A DNA stretch of 62,473 bases, taken from Candidatus Bathyarchaeota archaeon. GTDB lineage: Archaea > Thermoproteota > Bathyarchaeia > Bathyarchaeales > Bathycorpusculaceae. Where the stretch lies: assembly GCA_937873375.1 (NCBI GenBank), contig CALMWK010000077.1:1-62473 (forward strand), in the 5' to 3' direction. The translations under genes and the position numbers were made by a program. The notes beneath the pieces are model-generated. The model did no database searches and had not been told where the DNA came from. It was given only the letters and a program-made list of their open reading frames with translations. Each line of letters starts with the position of its first letter. The first letter of the stretch is position 1. This document shows positions 48,801 to 58,708 of this stretch, one piece after another.

Positions 48801-49256
48801 AGAGCGACACAGCGCCTCTTCAGTTTTCTTATTTTCCACCAACGAAAATATGGCGTGTGCAAGTTCTCCGTAGACTGTTTCAGGTGAGCCTTGCTTGTTG
48901 TAGTATCCGTCTGCGCCAAGATTCAACGCTTTCATAGCCACCTCTTCTCTGCCCTTGCCCGTAAAAATAATGAAGGGGATGTCCTTTTTTTCTTCTCTAA
49001 GTTCCTTTAAAAATTCCAGCCCATCTTTTTGAGGCATTTCATAATCTGAAACAACCACATCAAAAGAGCTTTCCCGCATTTTTCTGAAGGCTTCATCAAC
49101 AGATAATGCGACGGCAACTTCTAAATTGCCCTCCATCATGAGAATCTCTTTTGCGACCTCCAAAAGGCCAGCGTCATCATCAACATGCAAAACACGCACT
49201 GGCGTTTGACTGCCTGTCTTGATAATATTTGAAGCCCCGGTTTTCAATTGAGTCAA
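45870..49256 (-). CDS. Hybrid sensor histidine kinase: N-terminal receiver domain, multiple PAS domains, C-terminal kinase
   Basis: REC VLHVDDDAGLLEVAKEIL...VVSDYEMP; repeated PAS boxes with 'DITERKK' linkers; H-box TRHDVRNKLSAVTGY, ATPase YEDNGVGIS. Confidence 0.92.
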   Translation of the reverse strand: MTQLKTGASNIIKTGSQTPVRVLHVDDDAGLLEVAKEILMMEGNLEVAVALSVDEAFRKMRESSFDVVVSDYEMPQKDGLEFLKELREEKKDIPFIIFTGKGREEVAMKALNLGADGYYNKQGSPETVYGELAHAIFSLVENKKTEEALCRSEEKYQGLFDSTLDGIIVSDAKGVVMSANPAAALMLGYENAAELVNLPASTLYVNPADRQVLFDFLTKKGAVQDYEVKLKRKNGTIFDARATITIQNDSQGNLLRSESIIRDSTEHKKAEQTLTESERRYRSLFENMLNGFAYCKMIFEEKGKPIDFVYLEINDAFERLTGLKKTAVVGKKVTEAIPGIKETNPELFDIYGRVSLTGKEEKFEMFVEPLKIWLSILAYSSEKGYFSAVFEDITERKKLEKENEDKVLEMAKIMDSIGDLLFVMDADRRLVMVNKSTCDAFKKKPEELIGKHCYEIVHGTDKPWPDCPATKTFETKQTATGEVDDPHVGVPLLITTSPILDEKGEVTQIVHVAKDITKIKLAEMEMHIAANLFDAASDSILVHDLDGRIVYFNEAAHKLRGYSREEFQKLKITDLEAPGNTWDFRARMKALLEKGEGIFEIYNLGKDKTIVPFEIHGRVIESDGRKLVLSVARDITERKKTEDALKQERDKLESVTTAIGAGLVIVSKDFHVLWANDFIKRYKGDTIGKLCYATLNSLDAPCPDCGVAKVFAGKTKVDSHEYCSTTVDGRPYWVEIVATPITDRKGNITSAVEIAIDITEKKEAEAKLKESEEKYATTFESSRDALMLLDEKGFFDCNKATLVMFGCKSVEEFSKKHPADLSPPTQPDGTPSMEAARNHINKAFKTGTDNFFWIHKRTDGTTFPADVLLTRMPLKGRNVLQATVRDISERKKAEEKLKENSERIEMMNEKLRVVGGLTRHDVRNKLSAVTGYAYLLKKKHADQADIVDGLGKMEQAVKDSVKIFEFAKMYEQLGVEELAYVDVEKTVAEARALFSGFNLKVVNECHGLSLLADSFLRQLFYNFMDNTRKYGKTTTTIRVHCEKVEDGKLRLIYEDNGVGISKENKLKLFTEGFSTGGSTGFGLFLSKKMMDVYGWNIQETGEPGKGAKFTITVPKVNRNGKKNFKITT

Positions 49257-49649
49257 TCAGTTCCCCTTTCCATTTTTAAGTTAGCAACAGCGGATTTTAC
49301 CCAAACACGTTTTAGACCGATATTTTGAAAGTTCCAGCTATATTGATTCGACTTCTAAATGGGATACTATATGCCTTGTGGAGCATAGTTTTTCCAGAAG
49401 CAACACGGATGTTTTCCACAAAAACATGAGTTAATGAAATTATTATATCTTACTATTGCAGTCTGAGGAAGAACAAGAACACGCCAACAGCACACCTTTA
49501 GTTCAACCAACCTTGAGGCACTGCAAAGTTTGTGAGGGTTTGAGTTCCCGTAAGCTTTCGAGGATACACCTTTTTTCCTTGCGAGGTTGACTAACCCATT
49601 TTGTGGGCAACAGAGGACACAGCACCAGAACAAGCCAAGAAAACACACA

Positions 49650-49850
49650 GTGCTGCTTGCCCCTACCTGCACAACCAATACACAACCAAACAAGATCCAA
49701 ACCAAACCTCTTCAGCAAAACCCAACCCACCACACAAACCCAAAGAAGTAGAAGTGCCTAGCAACCAAACAACAACCACAAACAAAACAAAAAAAAACAA
49801 GCACCCGCAGAAACCACACATTTCAGCAACCAATAACAACTGAAAAAATC
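49650..49850 (+). repeat. A/C-rich intergenic element, diverged copy C (upstream of thermosome)
   Basis: CTGCTTG..CTACCTGCACAACCA resembles copy A CTGCTTGTGGCAACTTGCACAGCCA; AAGTAGAAGTGCCTAGCAACCAAACAACAACC. Confidence 0.4.
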
Positions 49851-49992
49851 CATTTTACAAAAAAGCAAAAATTTTCCCAACAAACCCCAGTACCAATAGC
49901 CACCTGCAAGGGTTAAGGTTTATATTTTCGTTTGATTTTTGCTTATCCCCGATTAAAACAGTATTCTATCCCAAAAAAATGAGGTTAATGAT

Positions 49993-51636
49993 ATGGCATA
50001 CTTAACAACCACAGGCTCAGGACAACCCGTCCTGATCCTTAAAGAAGGCACAACAAGAAGCAGAGGCAAAGAAGCCCAAAAAAACAACATCATGGCAGCA
50101 CGCGTAATCGGCGAAGTACTCAAAACCACACTCGGCCCACGCGGCATGGACAAAATGCTCATAGACAACCTAGGCGACATCACAATAACCAACGACGGCG
50201 CAACCATCCTCAACGAAATCGAAGTTGAACACCCCGCAGCAAAAATGATGGTTGAAATCGCCAAAACCCAAGACGACATGGTAGGCGACGGAACAACCAC
50301 CGCCGTAGTTCTCGCAAGCGAACTGCTCAAAAAAGCCGAGGAACTCCTAGAACAAAACATTCACCCAATTATACTCGTCAGCGGCTACCGCAAAGCAGCC
50401 CAAAAAGCCATCGAAGTCATAGGAAAAACCGCCGTACCAATTGACACCAAAGACAAAAAAGCACTGCTCAAAGTAGCTTTAACATCAATGGGCAGCAAAG
50501 CCGTCGGCAGCGCCAAAGAACACTTGGCAGAAATAGCCATAGAGGCAGTTACCCAGATCGCTGAACAACGCGGAGACAAAATGCTAGCCGACATAGACAA
50601 CATTCAACTCATAAAGAAAACCGGCAAAAGCCTCCTCGAAACACAGCTTGTAAGAGGCATAATCGTTGACAAAGAAATAGTTCACCCCGGAATGCCCACC
50701 AAGAAAGAAAACGCAAAAATTGCCCTTTTGGATTCAGCGTTGGAAATCGAAAAAACCGAAATGAGCGCTGAAATACGCATCCGCGACCCAACCCAGATGC
50801 AAGCATTCCTAAACCAAGAGACCGGCATGATGCAGGAAATGGCAAAGAAGATCAAAAAATCAGGCGCAGACATTGTTTTCTGCCAGAAAGGCGTCGACGA
50901 CATGGTCCAGCACTTCCTCGCGAAAGAGGGCATAATGGCCGCAAGACGCGTAAAAGAATCAGACATGGAAAAACTCGCAAAAGCCACAGGCGGAAGAATA
51001 GTTTCCGACCTCGACGATTTGAAAGCAGCCGACTTAGGCATGGCTGGCATGGTGGAGGAACGCAAAATCGGCGACGACAAAATGATCTTTGTCGAAAAAT
51101 GCAAAGACCCCCACAGCGTAGCCATACTCATACGCGCAGGCTTAGAGCGCCTCGTAGACGAAGCAGAACGCGCCATGACTGACGCATTATCAGTAATTTC
51201 TGACGTCATAGAGAACAGCAAAATCGTCGCAGGCGGCGGAGCAGTAGAAATCGAAGTTGCAAAAGAACTGCGAAGATACGCCAACAAAGTCGGCGGCAGA
51301 GAGCAACTCGCCATAAACGCCTTCGCAGACGCAATGGAAATAATACCCCGCTCACTCGCAGAAAACGCAGGCCTCGAACCCATAGACATACTCGTCGAAC
51401 TCCGCTCAGCCCACGAAAAAGAAGACGGCAAATACAAAGGCATAAACGTCTTCACCGGCAAAATCCAAAACAGCATAGACAACGGCGTCATCGAACCAGC
51501 CATAGTCAAAGAGCAAGCCCTAAAATCCGCAGCAGAATCCGCAGCCATGATACTGCGCATAGACGACGTAATATCTAGCTCAAAGCCAAAATCCGGCGGT
51601 CCAGGCGGAATGCCGGGCGGCATGGGCGAAGAATAA
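49993..51636 (+). CDS. thsA: Thermosome subunit (group II chaperonin)
   Basis: [41 protein letters not shown]-terminal GGM. Confidence 0.97.
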   Translation: MAYLTTTGSGQPVLILKEGTTRSRGKEAQKNNIMAARVIGEVLKTTLGPRGMDKMLIDNLGDITITNDGATILNEIEVEHPAAKMMVEIAKTQDDMVGDGTTTAVVLASELLKKAEELLEQNIHPIILVSGYRKAAQKAIEVIGKTAVPIDTKDKKALLKVALTSMGSKAVGSAKEHLAEIAIEAVTQIAEQRGDKMLADIDNIQLIKKTGKSLLETQLVRGIIVDKEIVHPGMPTKKENAKIALLDSALEIEKTEMSAEIRIRDPTQMQAFLNQETGMMQEMAKKIKKSGADIVFCQKGVDDMVQHFLAKEGIMAARRVKESDMEKLAKATGGRIVSDLDDLKAADLGMAGMVEERKIGDDKMIFVEKCKDPHSVAILIRAGLERLVDEAERAMTDALSVISDVIENSKIVAGGGAVEIEVAKELRRYANKVGGREQLAINAFADAMEIIPRSLAENAGLEPIDILVELRSAHEKEDGKYKGINVFTGKIQNSIDNGVIEPAIVKEQALKSAAESAAMILRIDDVISSSKPKSGGPGGMPGGMGEE

Positions 51637-51717
51637 GAAACACCTTTCCCCAATCTTTCTTTTTGTAAACGCTATTCTTATTAAACAAAACACGTTAGAT
51701 TACCGTTCGTTCTCTAT

Positions 51718-51795
51718 GCTCCGGTAGTATAGTCCGGTCAAGTATAGCGGCCTCTCGAGTCGCGGACCCGGGTTCGAATCCCGGCCGGAGCACCA
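51718..51795 (+). tRNA. tRNA-Glu(CTC), 3' CCA encoded
   Basis: GCTCCGG...CCGGAGC acceptor, anticodon arm GCGGC-CTCTCGA-GTCGC, T-arm CCGGGTTCGAATCCCGG. Confidence 0.95.
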
Positions 51796-51834
51796 AACAA
51801 CCTTTTGCTTTGTTCAGAAAATTGGAATTGGTTT

Positions 51835-52287
51835 TTAGTAGAGCCAGTTTTCGTCTGCCCGTTTATACGTCAAGATTTCTTGGGGTGCAAAAAATATGTT
51901 CATTTCCGTTTTTGCGTTCTCAACCGAGTCAGACGCGTGGATAACGTTTTTGGTTGTGGTCATTGCCCAATCGCCCCTTATGGTGCCTGACTCTGCTTCT
52001 TTCGGGTTCGTGTTGCCTACCAGTTTGCGCATAATCTTCACGGCATCTTCCCCCTCCACGACAAGTGCAACGACTGGGGCTGAAGTTACATACTCAACCA
52101 AGCTTTCGTAGAACGGTTTTCCCTTGTGGACTGCATAGAGTTTTCCTGCTTTTTCCTCGGTTAGCTGAGTCATTTTCATAGCGACTATTTTTAAGCCTCT
52201 GTTTTCCAGTCTGGACAATATGTTCCCTATGATTCCTCTGGTTACTGCTGAAGGTTTTAGCATGACAAACGTTTTTTCCATATTCAC
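51835..52287 (-). CDS. ndk: Nucleoside diphosphate kinase
   Basis: ERTFVMLKPSAV-like start; RGDWAMTTTKNVIHASDSVENA active-site region. Confidence 0.95.
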   Translation of the reverse strand: MNMEKTFVMLKPSAVTRGIIGNILSRLENRGLKIVAMKMTQLTEEKAGKLYAVHKGKPFYESLVEYVTSAPVVALVVEGEDAVKIMRKLVGNTNPKEAESGTIRGDWAMTTTKNVIHASDSVENAKTEMNIFFAPQEILTYKRADENWLY

Positions 52288-52440
52288 TTGCTTCCTTTCT
52301 GTATGTCGCTAAGAGTATTTTGTTGCTTGCTTTTAACGCTTTTTTTCTTAGATGCCTGCTAGAAACTGTTTTAAGAATGATGCTGTCCGTATGCTTTATC
52401 AACTCTGCACCCAAGCACGGCGCACAAAGGAGAAACCGTC

Positions 52441-55400
52441 ATGGCAAACGGCAAAAATAGTACTTCAGGTGAAAGTGCCGCAAACAAAGTGCAGCCGATG
52501 CTAAGTTCAGATGAGCTTCTGAATCTCCAGATTGCAGAGCTTCTCCCACGTTTGGCAACTTCTCCGTCAGGTCTCACTTACGAAGAAGCAACTGACCGTC
52601 TGGAAGTTTACGGTCGCAACGAGCTTGCCAAGAAAAAGAAGCGCTCAGCCATAATCGAGTTTCTCATGAACTTCAACAGCCCCCTAGTCATCATTTTGAT
52701 GGTTGCAGGTTTAATCTCGGGCATCCTCGGCGAATTACCCAACATGGTAATAATTTTCGTGATTGTTTTCTTGAGCGTAATTCTCGACTACTATCAGGAG
52801 TCTAAAGCTGAGAAAGCTGCCGAGAAGCTGAAGGAAAAAGTCACCACCACGGCAACCGTAATCAGAGACGGCGTCAAAAAGGAAGTGAAGCTTCCCGAAA
52901 TCGTTCCAGGCGACATCATCTACCTTTCAGCTGGAGACATTGCACCTGCGGACGCACGGGTAATCAGCGCCAAAGACCTCTTCATTAACCAGTCATCTCT
53001 GACGGGCGAATCTTTCCCTGTTGAAAAGACGCCTGCACAGATTAAATCGAAGAACACATCCATCACTGAATGGACAAATTATCTTTTCATGGGAACCTCG
53101 GTTGTAAGTGGAACAGCCACAGCGGTGGTTGTGCGCACGGGGGGTTCCACGGAGTACGGCAAAATCGCCAAGAGACTTGTGGAGAAAGCGCCTGAAACCG
53201 AGTTTTCAAAGGGCATAAAGAGCTTCGGTTTTCTCATTATGCAGGTCACAATACTCCTTGTGCTGTTTGTCTTCTTGATAAACGCGCTTCGTAATCCTGA
53301 CACCAACGGTATCCTGAACGCGTTGCTTTTCTCCGTGGCTCTTGCGGTAGGTTTGACTCCTGAACTGTTGCCCATGATCATCACGGTGAACCTTTCTAGG
53401 GGAGCCATCGCAATGTCCAAGAAAGGCGTCATAGTCAAGCGGTTGGCGTCTATCGAGAACTTTGGCAGCATGAACGTTCTGTGCACAGATAAAACTGGGA
53501 CGCTCACAGAGAACCGCATCACCCTTGTGTTGCATGTGGATGCTGAAGGAAAAGACGACGACAAAGTGCTCTTGCATTCCTACTTGAACAGTTACTACCA
53601 GACTGGACTGAAGAGTCCGCTAGATGAGGCTATACTTGTTCATGAAGAACAGGACATAAGTGGTTTCCAGAAAATTGATGAAGTCCCCTTCGACTTCGTT
53701 CGACGCCGCCTCAGCGTTGTAGTAGAAAAGGACAGAGAACGTTTCTTCATAGCCAAAGGTGCCCCTGAAGAAATCCTCAAAGTTTCTTCATACTGCGAAA
53801 TCGGCGGCTTAAACTTTGACTTAACTGAAGAGCTCCGAAAGAAAGCTGAACAGAAATACTTCGATTTGAGCTCCGAAGGCTTCAGGGTTTTAGGTGTTTC
53901 ATACAAGAAGCTAAAGGAAGAAAAAGCCGTTTACTCCGTGAACGACGAAAGCAACATGATTTTCCTAGGGTTCGTGGCTTTTCTTGACCCGCCTAAGGAA
54001 ACGGCAAAGGAGTCCCTCAAACTGCTGAGCGCCGCAGGAATTGAGCTAAAAATTCTCACAGGCGACAACGAACTCGTTGCCCGAAAAACCTGCGAGCAAC
54101 TGGGTTTCGAAATAAAAGGCGTTGCCCTTGGCAGTGAAATTGTCCAGATGCACGATGACGCCTTAGCCCGAGTAGTTGAGGAAGCTAATGTTTTCGCGCG
54201 GGTGACTCCTGTTCAGAAAGACCGCATAATTAACCTGCTCAAAGGCAACGGGCATGTTGTTGGGTTCATGGGCGACGGCATCAACGATGCGCCTTCGCTG
54301 AGAACGGCGGATGTGGGTGTTTCTGTGGATAACGCTGTGGACGTTGCGAAGGAGTCCGCAGACATTATTCTCTTAAAGAATGACTTAACTGTGCTGGCGA
54401 AAGGTGTGCTGGAGGGCAGGAAGACTTTTGGCAACACCATGAAGTACGTCATGATGGGCGTCAGTTCCAACTTTGGCAACATGTTCAGCGTCGCAGTGGC
54501 ATCACTGTTTCTGCCTTTCTTGCCTATGTTGCCAATTCAAATTCTTTTGAACAACATGCTTTATGACTTGTCCCAATCAGCCATAACCACCGACAACGTA
54601 GACCCAGAATACGTTGAAAAGCCGAAACGATGGGACATTGGCTTCATAAGGCGATTCATGATTTCTATGGGCCCCGTGAGCTCCATCTTTGACTTCTTGA
54701 CATTCTTCATAATGGTAATTGTTTTCAATATTCCACTAGTAAACACTCCGCCAGAGCAAATTGCCCTGTTCCAAACCGCATGGTTCCTTGAGTCCTTATG
54801 CACGCAAGCGCTTGTCATATTCGTCATACGAACACGGAAATCACCCTTCTGGAAGAGCAAACCAGGCAAATTACTGCTGCTAAGCAGCTTCAGCATTGTT
54901 GCCGCAGCCTTGATAATTCCATTCACATTCCTAGGTGACCTGTACTTTGGCTTCGTGCAGCCTCCTCTAACATTTTTGGCAATCTTGGCAGTGTTGATAG
55001 TGGCTTATCTGCTGCTTGTGGAAGTGGTTAAACGGTGGTTCTACAAGCGCCACTCCTACCGTATAGAACAGGTTTTGATTCCGAAGCGGCGGGTGCTCTA
55101 TTTGAGTAGAAACGCGCGGCTTGTACAGGAAATAGTAGCTGTTGTATGTCTCCGTGTTGAGGATGAAATCTCATTTAACTCCCTCATTGAAGACCTTGCA
55201 AGCAGTGTAAGCTACCCAATTGACACAGACCAAGTACTGCAAAATCTACAGCACCTACGGCGCGGCGGCTTAGTCAACATAGATTGGCACAAACGTGTCA
55301 TCAAACGTGAAGGACCTATGAAAGAATACGTGACCAAGCGTGTGGTGGATAGCGAGATGTGGCCAATGGTGTTTGAGGACTGGCTGAAAATAAACAAGAC

Positions 55401-55467
55401 CATTCAAGACCGATACGGCGAAGTGAACCACGAGTTTCAGGAGCTGCTATCTCCAAGACAACGCTAA
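52441..55467 (+). CDS. P-type ATPase (Mg2+/cation type, MgtA-like) with ~135-aa C-terminal extension
   Basis: CTDKTGTLTENR, TGDNELVARK, GDGINDAPSL; extension ...VCLRVEDEISFNSLIEDLASSVSYPIDTDQVLQNLQHLRRGGLVNIDWHKRV... Confidence 0.93.
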   Translation: MANGKNSTSGESAANKVQPMLSSDELLNLQIAELLPRLATSPSGLTYEEATDRLEVYGRNELAKKKKRSAIIEFLMNFNSPLVIILMVAGLISGILGELPNMVIIFVIVFLSVILDYYQESKAEKAAEKLKEKVTTTATVIRDGVKKEVKLPEIVPGDIIYLSAGDIAPADARVISAKDLFINQSSLTGESFPVEKTPAQIKSKNTSITEWTNYLFMGTSVVSGTATAVVVRTGGSTEYGKIAKRLVEKAPETEFSKGIKSFGFLIMQVTILLVLFVFLINALRNPDTNGILNALLFSVALAVGLTPELLPMIITVNLSRGAIAMSKKGVIVKRLASIENFGSMNVLCTDKTGTLTENRITLVLHVDAEGKDDDKVLLHSYLNSYYQTGLKSPLDEAILVHEEQDISGFQKIDEVPFDFVRRRLSVVVEKDRERFFIAKGAPEEILKVSSYCEIGGLNFDLTEELRKKAEQKYFDLSSEGFRVLGVSYKKLKEEKAVYSVNDESNMIFLGFVAFLDPPKETAKESLKLLSAAGIELKILTGDNELVARKTCEQLGFEIKGVALGSEIVQMHDDALARVVEEANVFARVTPVQKDRIINLLKGNGHVVGFMGDGINDAPSLRTADVGVSVDNAVDVAKESADIILLKNDLTVLAKGVLEGRKTFGNTMKYVMMGVSSNFGNMFSVAVASLFLPFLPMLPIQILLNNMLYDLSQSAITTDNVDPEYVEKPKRWDIGFIRRFMISMGPVSSIFDFLTFFIMVIVFNIPLVNTPPEQIALFQTAWFLESLCTQALVIFVIRTRKSPFWKSKPGKLLLLSSFSIVAAALIIPFTFLGDLYFGFVQPPLTFLAILAVLIVAYLLLVEVVKRWFYKRHSYRIEQVLIPKRRVLYLSRNARLVQEIVAVVCLRVEDEISFNSLIEDLASSVSYPIDTDQVLQNLQHLRRGGLVNIDWHKRVIKREGPMKEYVTKRVVDSEMWPMVFEDWLKINKTIQDRYGEVNHEFQELLSPRQR

Positions 55468-55540
55468 AGGTCTCGGCAGAGGCAATTTCCCATAACTGCC
55501 CCATTCTAAATAGTGGTCTTATACCTTACTTTCTCATTTT

Positions 55541-56104
55541 CTAGTTGTTTGTTTTGTGCTGTTCAGCTATTTTTTTGTTTATGGACTGCAACTCATCTTG
55601 AAGCATTTTAATTTGGTTACTCAGATGTTTTTTCTGCTGCTTCAGTTTTCCAATTGGTTTTCCTGTTTCTTCTTCAAGAAAAGCGGAGAACGGCGCAGGC
55701 ATGACTGGTATTGGAAATTTTTCCGGCTCAATGTTCAGCACATCTTTGGCGAACGCCTCAAAAAGAGAGTTTATGTTGTTCGCGATTTCGTTTTGTTTTA
55801 TGATGGCGTGCTTTAGGATGAGTCTGCCTTTTTCGGTAATTCTGTATGCTTTTATTTTTCTGTTGTTCTGAGTGACCCATTCGCCTTTGATGTATCCGCT
55901 TTTTTCTAGACTACGAAGAACAGGATATACACCGCCAGCAGTGGGTCTCCAGAATCCTTTTGTCTTATCTTTGATTTCCTTCATAATTTCGTAGCCGTGG
56001 GACTGCTTCTTGCTGAGCAAAATGAGTATCCCGACGCGTATGTAGCCTTTCTGTGCTTCCTTCATCCAGTTTGCGGTTGTCCTGTCTTCGACGTTTGGAT
56101 GCAT
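55541..56104 (-). CDS. PadR-family transcriptional regulator
   Basis: LLSKKQSHGYEIMKEIKDKTKGFWRPTAGGVYPVLRSLEKSGYIKGEW; start 56104 (MHPNVEDR). Confidence 0.92.
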   Translation of the reverse strand: MHPNVEDRTTANWMKEAQKGYIRVGILILLSKKQSHGYEIMKEIKDKTKGFWRPTAGGVYPVLRSLEKSGYIKGEWVTQNNRKIKAYRITEKGRLILKHAIIKQNEIANNINSLFEAFAKDVLNIEPEKFPIPVMPAPFSAFLEEETGKPIGKLKQQKKHLSNQIKMLQDELQSINKKIAEQHKTNN

Positions 56105-56150
56105 ACAACTTTCAAAGTTAATGGTGCGTGTAGTAATACTTATATTTTGC

Positions 56151-56180
56151 TTCGATATATTGCACTGAAATATATACGAA
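56151..56180. promoter_or_regulatory. Near-perfect inverted repeat between padR and ABC exporter genes
   Basis: TTCGATATATT-N7-AATATATACGAA (one extra base in the right arm). Confidence 0.55.
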
Positions 56181-56193
56181 TGAGGTGGTCTCA

Positions 56194-57213
56194 ATGGAAA
56201 ACGAATCCATAATCGAAGTTCAAAACCTGACAAAGACTTTCGGGAAATTCACAGCCGTCGACAACATCTCTTTCACTGTGAAAAAAGGCGAAGTCTTCGG
56301 GTTGCTCGGTCCCAACGGAGCAGGTAAAAGCACAACCCTACGTATGCTGTCTACTTTAGCAAGACCCACAAAGGGAACTGCCACAATTGGTGGCTACGAC
56401 ATCGTCAAACATGATACGGAAGTGCGGAAATTAATCGGCATTGTTTCCGAGAAGATGATAATGTACAATCGTTTAACAGCTAAAGAGAACCTGTGGTTTT
56501 TCGGGAGTCTTTTCAACATTCCAAAAGATGTTTTAACAAAGAGAGTTGACGAGCTTTTAGAGTTGGTTCAGCTTACCAAGTGGAAGAACGCTCAAGTGGG
56601 CACTTTTTCGACAGGTATGCGCCAAAGAATGAACGTGGTGCGTGCGTTGCTTAACATGCCCCGCGTGTTGTTCCTAGATGAACCCACACTGGGTTTGGAC
56701 CCTCAGTCGTCAGTCGAGATTAGAGAATTCATTAAAAAACTTAACCGAGAAAACGGCACCACGGTTGTCATAACGACCCACATGATGGTTGATGCTGATT
56801 TGTTGTGTGACCGCATAGCCATTGTGGATCAGGGAAAAATCGTCGCCCTTGATACGTCAGCGAATTTGAAAAAAATCATTTCAGGAGCGGATACAAAGAT
56901 ATTAAACTTGAATATTGCAAATCTCACGTCCGAACTTATTGAAACTATCCGAAAACTTCACTGTACAGATTCTGTTACACAAGAAAACTCTACAACTTTG
57001 AAGATTCTTGTTCACGGCGACGAGGCTTTCGATTCCGTGATAGATGCAATACGGAAGAAAAATGGGAAAATAAGTTCTATGGAAAACCTTCAGCCTACGC
57101 TTGAAGATGTTTTCTTACACATAACTGGGCATCAAGTGCGAGATAGTGCAGACCAGAAGATACAAAATGAAAAGCATGGACCTTTCGCTCAACAACAAAG
57201 GAGAATAAGGTGA
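56194..57213 (+). CDS. ABC transporter ATP-binding protein (ABC-2/DrrA type)
   Basis: GPNGAGKSTTLRML, FSTGMRQRMNVVRALL, VLFLDEPTLGLDP. Confidence 0.93.
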   Translation: MENESIIEVQNLTKTFGKFTAVDNISFTVKKGEVFGLLGPNGAGKSTTLRMLSTLARPTKGTATIGGYDIVKHDTEVRKLIGIVSEKMIMYNRLTAKENLWFFGSLFNIPKDVLTKRVDELLELVQLTKWKNAQVGTFSTGMRQRMNVVRALLNMPRVLFLDEPTLGLDPQSSVEIREFIKKLNRENGTTVVITTHMMVDADLLCDRIAIVDQGKIVALDTSANLKKIISGADTKILNLNIANLTSELIETIRKLHCTDSVTQENSTTLKILVHGDEAFDSVIDAIRKKNGKISSMENLQPTLEDVFLHITGHQVRDSADQKIQNEKHGPFAQQQRRIR

Positions 57214-58418
57214 GTAACATGGGCGCAAAAACTCTTCTTTCACACAGTTTAAGGATTGCTTGGAAAGACCTTATGGAGCTGTTTAGGAACCGATTAGGTC
57301 TAGTTTTGCTCATAGTGATGCCGCTGTTTATGATGGTTATGGTTGGCTTCATTTATCCATCCAACGGTGGTGGTCTGAGCGACATGCCTGTTGCGTTGGT
57401 TAACGAGGATGCAGGCTTCGGCAATTCTGTTCTTCCAAGCCAAGTTTTCCTCATGGGTTTGCAGCAAATCAACGACCAGACGCATATGCTGGTTCTTTCC
57501 AACGCCTCAAGCATGGCTGACGTTAAAGACATGGTTCAGAGGGGCGAATTGCAGGGCGGCATAATTATCCCTAGCAACTTCTCCTCTTCCATTATGAACG
57601 GCGAACAGGGTACCCTAATCATTGTAACTGACCAGTCGAATCCCCAAATTTCAGCCACAATTCAAGCAGCCTTGTCGGCAGTTTTCAACGAAATGGGCAC
57701 CATGTTAGCTCAACAAAACGTTCAGATGCTCAGCCCAACGATTAACGCAACCAACTCTCTGGCAGTTGTGAAACCCTACAATGTTCAAACCGAAGGCGTA
57801 GTTCTTGGAACCCCCAGCTACTTCGACTTCATCGCCCCCGGCATCATGGCTATGACTGTTATGATGAGCGTCATGACTGGTCTTCCAGTTGCTATTTCGC
57901 AAGAGAAAGAAATAGGCACCATGGACGGCATGATGGTTGCACCCATCAACAGGTTATCCATCATACTTGGCAAGACACTGGGTCAGACTGCAAGAGGGCT
58001 CATCCAAGGCGTAATAATACTAGCGTTAGCTGTAGGCTTATTCGGCGTCACCATCCAAGGGAGCATTCTGTTGGTGTTCGGTTTGCTATTGTTGGGTGTT
58101 TTTGCTTTCGTTGGTTTAGGCATAGTGATAACGTCCTTCACAAAGGACCAAGAGACAGCGCAGATGCTCATGATGACGCTGATGTTTCCGATGATGTTCC
58201 TCAGCGGCGTGTTCTTCCCGATACAGCAGATGCCATGGTATATGCAGAGCATATCGCAAGTTCTGCCGTTGACTTACGCTTCGCAGGCTCTACGGAAAGT
58301 GATGGTGCTGGGCGCAGGAATCCCCGCAATATCCACTGAACTGATAGTGCTCATCGTGTTCGGAGTAGTCATGATTGCCATAGCAGTGCCAGTGTTCAGA
58401 CGCGCAATGACCCGATAA
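57210..58418 (+). CDS. ABC-2 type permease (DrrB/YhgE-like)
   Basis: Overlaps ATPase by 4 nt; large extracytoplasmic loop after TM1; PMMFLSGVFFPIQQMP. Confidence 0.9.
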   Translation: MSNMGAKTLLSHSLRIAWKDLMELFRNRLGLVLLIVMPLFMMVMVGFIYPSNGGGLSDMPVALVNEDAGFGNSVLPSQVFLMGLQQINDQTHMLVLSNASSMADVKDMVQRGELQGGIIIPSNFSSSIMNGEQGTLIIVTDQSNPQISATIQAALSAVFNEMGTMLAQQNVQMLSPTINATNSLAVVKPYNVQTEGVVLGTPSYFDFIAPGIMAMTVMMSVMTGLPVAISQEKEIGTMDGMMVAPINRLSIILGKTLGQTARGLIQGVIILALAVGLFGVTIQGSILLVFGLLLLGVFAFVGLGIVITSFTKDQETAQMLMMTLMFPMMFLSGVFFPIQQMPWYMQSISQVLPLTYASQALRKVMVLGAGIPAISTELIVLIVFGVVMIAIAVPVFRRAMTR

Positions 58419-58708
58419 AACCACCGAAACTCTCTCATGCATTAACGCATGAGGGAAAAACTTTTTTCTTTTTCTCTTTTTCCTTTAAAACACAACCGCC
58501 CTGACAATAGAAAGCCTTTTTTCGAAAACTTTGATTCTAAAAATAGTAGCGGTTTGGCTCCACAGAACGCGTTTCTCGGCTTTCTGCCAGTCAAACAGCA
58601 GTCTACACACCAGTAGAATCTATAAATAGAGGGGGATATAGTCGCCGAGAGCAACTAGCCACCAGCGTAGAAAACTTAGGTCCGCTTCAAAGATGTTAAT
58701 GCAGCATT

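Noticed and set aside
49367-49733. Minus-strand ORFs of 112 and 76 aa upstream of the thermosome
   Set aside because: Low-complexity translations of the A/C-rich intergenic element; no homology or start context
50682-51653. 323-aa antisense ORF over the thermosome
   Set aside because: Open only because the thermosome's A/C-biased wobble positions remove antisense stops; no start context or family
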